Below, in pieces: positions 6,932 through 11,539 of a stretch of DNA of 11,539 nt. Below the pieces are notes generated by a model, which was not told the origin of the DNA, ran no database searches, and worked only from the letters and a program-made list of their open reading frames with translations. Source of the DNA: an uncultured Mycoplasmatota bacterium (GTDB lineage: Bacteria; Bacillota_I; Bacilli_A; RF39; UBA660); NCBI GenBank assembly GCA_947087145.1, contig CAMUBM010000010.1, forward strand, positions 1 to 11,539. Direction: 5' to 3'. Made by a program: the position numbers and the translations under genes. How positions within the stretch are numbered: position 1 is the first letter of the stretch; every line of letters begins with the position of its first letter.

Positions 6932-7846
6932 TTATATTAAATTTCTAAAAATCTCAGGAATATTTTTCATGTCATTTTCTGAAGACAGAATAGTAATCAA
7001 TAAATTCTTTTCTTTATTCATAATCATATATTGCCCATTGGCTCCATCTCGAAAGATATAACCATCTCTTGAAATAAAAGTGTAATAACCGATGCCAATT
7101 TTAGGGAAAACTCTTTCTTTTTTATAAACAGAAGGCGTTTCTAGTTGTAATGTACACATTTCTGCTATCCAATGTTTTGGAACAACTTGGATTCCATTAT
7201 ATTTTCCCTCATAAAGAAGCAACTTACCTATTTTATGAAAATCACTATGCTTCAAATACAACCCTGTTGCTCCAGGACAATACTTTCCATAATTATTCCA
7301 TTGGTATTCCTTAATATCCAATGATTGAAAAATCGTTTCATTAATAAAATCCGATAGATTTTTATGAAATGTCTCTTGAAAAAATATGGATAACAAAAAA
7401 GGCTCTACATTATTATAGGCAAAACGTTCTCCAACTCCATAAGGAATGTCATAATTGAATGCATACTCCAATAATTTATCTTTATCAATATCCTTTATAA
7501 ATTGTTCACTTAGCATTTGACTCTCATAACCCGTAGTATGTGTTAATAAATTTCTTATCGTCCACTTTTTTATTTTCTCTTCATTTGCTTTATTTTCAAT
7601 ATTTACAATATCTTTCATAAAAGGGTAAATCAAAGTATCTAAAGAAAACATCCCTCTATCTAACGCAATTCCTACTGCCATGGCCACTAATACCTTAGAA
7701 GCACTTCTAAGTTCATGCAAATTCTCTTCTTGATAGAAAAGAGTCTCTACTTTCCCATTTTGTTCTAAAAAGACACTATCAATTTTTAAACTCGGTGAAG
7801 AAGCAGAAAGTTTTAAAATATTTTCTTGAATAGCAGAAATTGTCAT
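6932..7846 (-). CDS. Class C beta-lactamase-fold serine hydrolase, no signal peptide
   Basis: A 304-residue protein of the beta-lactamase/penicillin-binding-like serine hydrolase family (class C, EstB-like). Catalytic motifs are visible: SASK (Ser48-x-x-Lys51) followed by a hydrophobic helix; LLTHTTGY (100-107), the usual family landmark; YNN (Tyr144-x-Asn146); and a C-terminal DGANGQ (267-272), in the place where related enzymes have a KTG or HxG-type motif. The N-terminus (MTISAIQENILKL) is polar with no signal peptide or lipobox, so the enzyme is probably cytosolic, unlike secreted beta-lactamases and PBPs. The ATG overlaps the stop of the preceding gene (ATGA), implying translational coupling. 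B. subtilis has no gene at this place, between the two trhP genes. The substrate cannot be read from sequence: an esterase, amidase or peptidase is possible, and there is no basis for calling it a resistance gene. Confidence 0.9.
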   Translation of the reverse strand: MTISAIQENILKLSASSPSLKIDSVFLEQNGKVETLFYQEENLHELRSASKVLVAMAVGIALDRGMFSLDTLIYPFMKDIVNIENKANEEKIKKWTIRNLLTHTTGYESQMLSEQFIKDIDKDKLLEYAFNYDIPYGVGERFAYNNVEPFLLSIFFQETFHKNLSDFINETIFQSLDIKEYQWNNYGKYCPGATGLYLKHSDFHKIGKLLLYEGKYNGIQVVPKHWIAEMCTLQLETPSVYKKERVFPKIGIGYYTFISRDGYIFRDGANGQYMIMNKEKNLLITILSSENDMKNIPEIFRNLI

Positions 7847-8634
7847 TCTTCCCCTTCTTTCAAACGATAATACGTTTTTACATCTAAAAAACCAGTTGTA
7901 CTTTTCTCACTCCTATCTTCTCCACGCAGTACCTTCAACAAAGTATCCTTATCAAGTCCCAAGGGATTAATATAATAATAAAGAATATTATCATGGGTAA
8001 TGCTTCGATAATCTACGTATTTACTAGCATAAAAAACCGTACCATACTCATTTTCTATTGTCCTAAAATCATTACCTGAAATCGGTTCATGTAAAATTTC
8101 TTCACATTTCTTCTCTAATTCAAATTCTTCTTCAAAATTAGATAATAATCTCCTTCGAGAATACATCGCATCCACCAAACTAAAATAAGGAACCAACAAA
8201 GGTTTATTAACTTTATCTAAAATCGTATATATTTCTTCTTGAGTAATATCCGTACTTACCAAAACACTATCTACATACTCTAAATAATAATTAATAGATT
8301 CTACATTCGTTGTACTATGATTTTGCATATAAAAGAGCTGTAAAGACAATCCTAAATCTTTTACAACTTGAATTACTCCTAAATCTGTAAAACAGATTCC
8401 TTCTATATTTTCATTTATTAAAAGTAAATCTTTCTTTAAACTTTCTATTCCTTCGTGATCTAAAATACGATTGATATACAAATAAGCATGTGGTACCTTT
8501 ACTTCTGTTATAGGAAAAGTCTTTAAAAAACCTACACTATACCCCAAAATTGGAAAAAGAAAGTTAACATTCTTAACTTTCAAATCTAAAAAATCTTCTT
8601 CTGTAACAACAACCAAAAATTTATTGGTTTTCAT
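7843..8634 (-). CDS. trhP1: U32-like protein, probable TrhP1/YrrN partner of TrhP2
   Basis: About 263 residues, beginning MKTNKFLVVVTEEDF. The fold pattern resembles the N-terminal barrel of U32 proteins: the stretch MQNHSTTNVESINYYLE followed by VDSVLVSTDITQEEI parallels the usual STQxxxxN...VVLARE...EEI. The position, directly after trmR and upstream of trhP2, is that of B. subtilis yrrN. It has only two cysteines and lacks the Fe-S cysteine cluster of its partner, so it may be a non-catalytic subunit. It is also shorter than YrrN (about 309). The start is uncertain: I prefer the ATG at 8634 because it resembles family N-termini. An in-frame ATG at 8661 sits directly against AGGAG, and a GTG at 8652 has better Shine-Dalgarno spacing. 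The stop TGA overlaps the next ATG. The family call is moderately confident; the role is inferred from gene order. Confidence 0.65.
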   Translation of the reverse strand: MKTNKFLVVVTEEDFLDLKVKNVNFLFPILGYSVGFLKTFPITEVKVPHAYLYINRILDHEGIESLKKDLLLINENIEGICFTDLGVIQVVKDLGLSLQLFYMQNHSTTNVESINYYLEYVDSVLVSTDITQEEIYTILDKVNKPLLVPYFSLVDAMYSRRRLLSNFEEEFELEKKCEEILHEPISGNDFRTIENEYGTVFYASKYVDYRSITHDNILYYYINPLGLDKDTLLKVLRGEDRSEKSTTGFLDVKTYYRLKEGEE

Positions 8635-9217
8635 TTTTTCTTCGACTAACACTAAGACCATCTCCTACATCAACGAACTCCGTATCAAAATCAGGATTGG
8701 TTTTCAAAAACTCAATATAACTCTCTATTTTATCTACAATACCCCGTAAATTTTTACTATCAATGGTTTCTTTCTTTCCTACATAACCATGAAATTTTAA
8801 ATTATCTGTGATAATGACTCCGCCGGGTGCTAAGAAATATTGGAACTTTTCAAAAAATTTTTTATATTGTCCTTTTGCTGCATCGATGAAGATTAAATCA
8901 TACGATACTCCTGTCAAATTCACATCGAAGGCATCTTGAAAAACAACATTGACTTCTTTTTCAAAACCACATTTTTTTACATTTTTTAAACTTTCCATAT
9001 AACGAACTTCGTCTCGTTCAATGGTTGTCACTTTCACTTCTTTACTAGCAGAAGCCATTAAAATAGCAGAATAACCAATGGCACTTCCAATTTCTAAAAT
9101 ATTTTTCACATTGTTTGCTTTAATATACTTCATAATATAAGCAATCGTTTCTTTTTCAATAATCGGAACATTTTTTTCTTTCGCATATTGTTCCATTTCT
9201 AAAATATACTGTTTCAT
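8621..9217 (-). CDS. trmR: SAM-dependent O-methyltransferase, probable tRNA mo5U34 methyltransferase TrmR
   Basis: A 198-residue class I O-methyltransferase (methyltransf_3/COMT-like). SAM-binding motif I is LEIGSAIGYSAI (41-52). The acidic residue after beta 2 lies in TIERDE (65-70). Metal-site motifs are FIDAAKGQY (110-118) and TDNL (137-140), which in TrmR and catechol-OMT-like enzymes supply Mg2+ ligands. B. subtilis TrmR (YrrM) methylates 5-hydroxyuridine to 5-methoxyuridine at tRNA position 34, and the gene sits here beside its hydroxylase genes exactly as in Bacillus. I chose the ATG at 9217, preceded by AAGGAG (9233-9228) 10 nt upstream and overlapping the mltG stop. A TTG at 9247 is open in frame but lies inside mltG. 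The 3' end overlaps the following gene. Confidence 0.88.
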   Translation of the reverse strand: MKQYILEMEQYAKEKNVPIIEKETIAYIMKYIKANNVKNILEIGSAIGYSAILMASASKEVKVTTIERDEVRYMESLKNVKKCGFEKEVNVVFQDAFDVNLTGVSYDLIFIDAAKGQYKKFFEKFQYFLAPGGVIITDNLKFHGYVGKKETIDSKNLRGIVDKIESYIEFLKTNPDFDTEFVDVGDGLSVSRRKNENQ

Positions 9218-9231
9218 AAACAACTCACTCC

Positions 9232-10287
9232 TTAGTTTGTTGCACAAATTTCTTTCAATTCCCGAGCCTTCTTTGAATGCTCCATTAAATCTACATTAAA
9301 GAAATTCTCTCCTGTACAAGTATTCGCAACAAAATAAATATAATCTGTATCACTTGGATGCAACACAGCATCAACGGCAGCCAAAGATGGATTGCCAATC
9401 GGACCCACTGGTAATTTTCCAGCCATTCCAACATCTACTCTTCTCGTATTGTAAGGACTCATAACAGAATAATTGACATTTTTTCCTTCCATTTGTGCTA
9501 CATATTTCGCCGTAGTATCCATTCCTAAAGTCATCCCAAGTTCTAATCTTTTATAAATCACCTGAGCAAATTTTGCTCGATCATCTGCATTAGATCCTTC
9601 CAGTTCTACAATGGATGCCATCGTTAAAATGTCATGCATAGAATAATTAGACCCGCTAAAATCTAAACTAGAAAGTTTCACCTTTGTGTTATCCAAGATT
9701 TTCACAAGTATTTCTTCAATCGAAGCATCTTCTAAAATCTCGTACGTATCAGGATACAAATAACCCTCCAGTGCATAATAGATATTACCATTTAAAACGT
9801 CTTCTGTCAAAAAATCATACTTTTCAATCATTTTTTTAATAAATTCTTCATTCTTTAAAACACTCTTTACTTCCTCTTCCGTATACGAAAAAGTAGAAGC
9901 AATCACCTTTGCTAAATCAAGAACGTTTTTTCCTTCCACAAAAGTAAATGTTTTCGTTTCAAGCGTTACATCTCCTTTATGGATTTTCTCTAAAATTTCC
10001 GAAGGCTTCATATTTCGATTTAAAGTATACTTTCCTGCTTGTAAATTGAGATCACTATTAAAAAATAAATACAACAAAAGAGCATATTTACTACGAACTA
10101 GATTTGCATCTTTTAATTGCTCGACAATCGTAATTTTACTAGCGCCATTTGGAACAACAAATGTAACTTCCTCACTCGTTTTACTAACACTTTGAAGCGT
10201 ATATCCATATGCTCCTAACAAAGCCAACGCGAAAATGAGAAAAACAAGCACAACTACCACCCATTTTCTTAACTTAATTTTTTTCAT
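9232..10287 (-). CDS. mltG: Endolytic murein transglycosylase MltG (YceG-like)
   Basis: A 351-residue, single-pass membrane protein that cleaves nascent glycan strands and so helps set their length. A basic start (KKIKLRK) is followed by one transmembrane helix (about 9-28), with the rest outside the membrane. Next comes a LysM-like region, then the YceG catalytic domain with EGYLYPDTY, MASIVELEG (catalytic Glu228), LGMDTTAKY and SPYNT...LPVGPIGNPS. Near the C-terminus the usual GxHxF is GENFF, so the His of that motif is replaced. The ATG at 10287 has AAGG 8 nt upstream; an in-frame GTG at 10296 overlaps that Shine-Dalgarno site and is less likely. It overlaps the end of the DUF1292 gene by 14 nt. 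IreB, the first gene of the same operon, also belongs to envelope control. Confidence 0.95.
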   Translation of the reverse strand: MKKIKLRKWVVVVLVFLIFALALLGAYGYTLQSVSKTSEEVTFVVPNGASKITIVEQLKDANLVRSKYALLLYLFFNSDLNLQAGKYTLNRNMKPSEILEKIHKGDVTLETKTFTFVEGKNVLDLAKVIASTFSYTEEEVKSVLKNEEFIKKMIEKYDFLTEDVLNGNIYYALEGYLYPDTYEILEDASIEEILVKILDNTKVKLSSLDFSGSNYSMHDILTMASIVELEGSNADDRAKFAQVIYKRLELGMTLGMDTTAKYVAQMEGKNVNYSVMSPYNTRRVDVGMAGKLPVGPIGNPSLAAVDAVLHPSDTDYIYFVANTCTGENFFNVDLMEHSKKARELKEICATN

Positions 10288-10549
10288 CAACTTCACCTTC
10301 TAATTTACTTAAAAATGCTTCAATCGTATTCCATTCTTCTTCCGTTTCAATAGGGGCAAGTTCTTTACTTCTTCCCGTTTTATCATACACATTTGCATAC
10401 ACTTTTAATTTGCCATTTTCCTTGGTATGGTCAGTATACACAATATAACTCTTCTTCGTTTGATCAGAATCAAACTTAAAAATAATTTCGTAAGTCGTCT
10501 GTTTACCCTCTTTATCTTTCGCTGTAAAAACGCTATTTTTTGTATCCAT
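10274..10549 (-). CDS. DUF1292 family protein (YrzB-like)
   Basis: A small acidic-to-neutral soluble protein of 91 residues, matching DUF1292 (B. subtilis YrzB) in length and pattern: an N-terminal segment carrying F-x-A-K-D-K-E-G, then YEIIFKF, SYIVYTD and VYANVYD strands, and a C-terminal helix EEEWNTIEAFLSKLE. The function is unknown across the family; its constant place between ruvX and mltG is the main clue. I chose the second ATG (10549), because AGGA lies 6 nt upstream of it; the first ATG (10555) abuts that AGGA with no spacer. It overlaps ruvX by about 17 nt and mltG by 14 nt, consistent with coupled translation. Confidence 0.88.
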   Translation of the reverse strand: MDTKNSVFTAKDKEGKQTTYEIIFKFDSDQTKKSYIVYTDHTKENGKLKVYANVYDKTGRSKELAPIETEEEWNTIEAFLSKLEGEVDEKN

Positions 10550-10964
10550 TTTCATTCCTACTTTCTTTTAAATATGTATCCAAAATAATCGCTGCTGCAT
10601 AACTATCAATAACTTCTTTTCGTTTCATTCGCTTCATATCTGTTTCTATTAGACGATTTTCTGCTTCTGTAGTAGATAAACGCTCGTCAATCAATACAAT
10701 CGGTATATCAAACACATTTTCTAATACTTGTTTAAACTGCATGGTTCGTTCCACGGCAAATCCCAAAGAATTATTCATATTTTTAGGATAACCTAAAACA
10801 AATGTCCCAATTTCTTTTTCTTCTACAATTTTTTTTATTTTTTCAAGCAATTCTTCATGATTTTGAAATCGTAAAGTTTGATAAGGACTAGCAATAAGCC
10901 CCATTTTATCACTTAGAGCAAGACCTAATGTCTTTGTTCCTAAATCCATTCCTAAACATCTCAT
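10533..10964 (-). CDS. ruvX: YqgF/RuvX family RNase H-fold nuclease (pre-16S rRNA processing)
   Basis: A 143-residue protein of normal length with the RNase H-like YqgF fold. Motifs: MDLGTKTLGLALSD (Asp7), VLGYPKNMNNSLG (56-68), LIDERLSTTEA (91-101) and the C-terminal KEVIDSYAAAIILDTYL with Asp120. Asp7, Glu94 and Asp120 are the likely metal-binding set. The family was first called a Holliday junction resolvase; genetic evidence in E. coli and Bacillus points instead to maturation of 16S rRNA. The start codon overlaps the ireB stop (ATGA), so translation is coupled. Confidence 0.95.
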   Translation of the reverse strand: MRCLGMDLGTKTLGLALSDKMGLIASPYQTLRFQNHEELLEKIKKIVEEKEIGTFVLGYPKNMNNSLGFAVERTMQFKQVLENVFDIPIVLIDERLSTTEAENRLIETDMKRMKRKEVIDSYAAAIILDTYLKESRNENGYKK

Positions 10965-11203
10965 TGTAAATATTGCTCCAGTAAGAAGGCAATTAAAAGT
11001 TCTCTATCCATTTCTTGAATAATTTCTCTAGCATTTTTGTAATTGGATATATAACCAGGATCTCCAGTTGTTAAATACCCAACCAATTGATTGACTGGGT
11101 CATATCCTCTTTCTAATAATGCTTGATACACTTGTTTAATCGTATATTCTAGTTGTGCTTGTTTAAACATGGTAATATCAAAAAGACATGTCTTATCGTC
11201 CAT
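10961..11203 (-). CDS. ireB: IreB family regulatory phosphoprotein (UPF0297)
   Basis: An 80-residue protein of the Firmicutes-specific IreB family. The conserved core GYDPVNQLVGYL (33-44) and GDPGYI (47-52) is intact, and the N-terminus DKTCLFDI carries Thr5 in the region where Enterococcus IreB is phosphorylated by the PASTA kinase IreK. In Enterococcus, IreB is a negative regulator of cephalosporin resistance and peptidoglycan metabolism. It is the first gene of the operon, with promoter TTGTCA-N17-TACACT and Shine-Dalgarno AGAGGTG four nt before the ATG. It ends in TGA overlapping ruvX. In many Firmicutes alaS precedes it; here a transposase-like gene does. The penultimate helix (EMDRELLIAFLLEQYL) is more hydrophobic than the usual charged version. 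Confidence 0.95.
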   Translation of the reverse strand: MDDKTCLFDITMFKQAQLEYTIKQVYQALLERGYDPVNQLVGYLTTGDPGYISNYKNAREIIQEMDRELLIAFLLEQYLQ

Positions 11204-11221
11204 AGTACACCTCTTATACTA
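11203..11221 (-). promoter_or_regulatory. ireB 5' leader with ribosome-binding site inside a small inverted repeat
   Basis: The minus-strand leader contains TAGTA, then the Shine-Dalgarno AGAGGTG, then TACTA, whose last A is the A of the start codon. Nearly the same sequence precedes the prepilin ATG (3824-3808). The 5-bp stem is weak, so any effect on translation is speculative. Confidence 0.35.
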
Positions 11222-11226
11222 CAAAT

Positions 11227-11255
11227 AGTGTACCAAAAGTTTTGCTATCTGACAA
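11227..11255 (-). promoter_or_regulatory. Promoter of the ireB-to-greA operon
   Basis: The minus strand has -35 TTGTCA (11255-11250, five of six consensus bases), a 17-nt spacer and -10 TACACT (11232-11227, four of six). The start site would be near 11220, about 17 nt before the ireB ATG. Confidence 0.7.
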
Positions 11256-11271
11256 GTTTAGACACGAAAAT

Positions 11272-11300
11272 AAAAAAGAAAACTATTTTTATAAGTTTTC
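11272..11300 (-). terminator. Intrinsic terminator overlapping the end of the Rpn-like gene
   Basis: On the minus strand, stem GAAAACT (11300-11294) pairs with AGTTTTC (11284-11278) around a nine-base AT-rich loop that contains the TAA stop. Six T residues, an A and more T residues follow. It insulates the ireB operon from the upstream gene. Confidence 0.75.
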
Positions 11301-11539
11301 AATTTCTTTTTTTGTTAAACCAGTAATATCTGCTATTTTTTCAACAGACATTTCAGTTTTCAACTTTTTAGCAATTTCTATAGAAGTTTGTTTAGCACCT
11401 TGAGAAAGTCCCTCAGAAAGCCCTTCGGCATGACCTTCAGCACGACCTTCAGCCAAACCATTTTTTCTTGCTAAGTCCATCTCTGTATTGTAGATTTTTC
11501 TTTGGTCTTCTTCTACAGTCATATACTCACGAAATTCTG
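11289..11539 (-). CDS. Rpn/PD-(D/E)XK nuclease family putative transposase, C-terminal fragment
   Basis: Only the C-terminal part is in the window; the reading frame stays open to the edge (EFREYMTVEEDQRKIYNTEM...), so the true start is outside. The pattern is that of the tail of Rpn-family recombination-promoting nucleases/putative transposases: a charged helix, a run of xxEG tetrapeptides (LAEG RAEG HAEG LSEG LSQG), then a helical module SIEIAKKLK...SVEKIADITGLTKKEIENL. The nuclease domain is not visible, so activity cannot be judged. The gene ends at its own terminator and is a separate unit from the ireB operon. These genes are often multicopy and recombination-prone, which may explain why alaS is not found here. 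Confidence 0.75.
   Translation of the reverse strand, partial: EFREYMTVEEDQRKIYNTEMDLARKNGLAEGRAEGHAEGLSEGLSQGAKQTSIEIAKKLKTEMSVEKIADITGLTKKEIENL
11397..11456 (-). repeat. Five 12-nt tandem units encoding (x)(A/S)(E/Q)G repeats
   Basis: The stretch encodes LAEG, RAEG, HAEG, LSEG and LSQG in succession inside the Rpn-like gene. The units are similar but not identical at the DNA level. Such EG-rich linkers vary in copy number among family members. Confidence 0.75.

Noticed and set aside
6932..7846. Antibiotic-resistance beta-lactamase
   Set aside because: The SxxK/YxN fold is shared with many esterases and peptidases; there is no signal peptide and no resistance context, so a resistance call is not justified.
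5707..9217. New defence or mobile system formed by the U32 genes, methyltransferase and hydrolase
   Set aside because: All but the hydrolase match the known yrrM-yrrN-yrrO tRNA-modification order, and there are no nucleases, sensors, integrases or repeats around them.
10961..10964. Mycoplasma-type code with UGA as Trp
   Set aside because: ireB and the trhP1-like gene end in TGA exactly at overlapping start codons, and Trp codons in the window are TGG, so UGA is a stop.
1..11539. CRISPR array, tRNA or rRNA genes
   Set aside because: No regularly spaced repeats and no tRNA-like cloverleaf or rRNA-like stretch was seen; the window is almost entirely protein coding.

Overview
The window is AT-rich, with every recognisable gene on the minus strand. 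It looks like a low-GC Firmicutes/Tenericutes-type chromosome, for example an uncultured Bacilli, RF39-like or Erysipelotrichales-like lineage. That placement is inferred from three things: the Firmicutes-specific set ireB, DUF1292 and TrmR; A/T-rich codon use; and an intrinsic terminator at the end of each transcription unit. UGA is a true stop (ireB and the trhP1-like gene both end in TGA) and Trp is TGG, so this is the standard code and not the Mycoplasma code.

Layout in the direction of transcription, from high to low coordinates. (1) The window opens inside the 3' end of an Rpn/PD-(D/E)XK-type putative transposase gene, which ends at a hairpin terminator (11539-11289). (2) A sigma-A-like promoter at 11227-11255 then starts a tightly packed operon: ireB, ruvX, DUF1292, mltG, trmR, a trhP1-like gene, a class C beta-lactamase-fold serine hydrolase, trhP2 and greA. 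Most junctions overlap or are separated by less than 40 nt. The order matches the Bacillus subtilis yrzL-yrrK-yrzB-yrrL-yrrM-yrrN-yrrO-udk-greA cluster, with two changes: a serine hydrolase sits between the two U32 genes, and udk is absent. greA also has its own promoter inside the end of trhP2. (3) Three genes follow, each with its own promoter and terminator: trigger factor (tig), a type IV prepilin-like protein with Ig-like domains, and ATP-dependent protease LonA. (4) Downstream of lon, the edge of the window holds a possible promoter with two TTTAGTGGG boxes, probably the control region of the next gene.

Functional themes. IreB and MltG concern the cell envelope. RuvX/YqgF is linked to 16S rRNA maturation. 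TrhP1, TrhP2 and TrmR would make 5-hydroxyuridine and then 5-methoxyuridine at tRNA wobble position 34. GreA rescues stalled RNA polymerase, and trigger factor and Lon handle nascent-chain folding and proteolysis. This is mostly conserved housekeeping DNA, and I do not see a complete new defence or mobile system. The points worth a second look are the serine hydrolase inside the tRNA-modification genes, the orphan Ig-domain prepilin between tig and lon, an overlapping palindromic operator on the lon promoter, and a nearly identical short 5' leader on ireB and the prepilin gene. There is no gene-free stretch longer than 300 bases; the longest (2388-2566) holds the prepilin terminator and the lon promoter.
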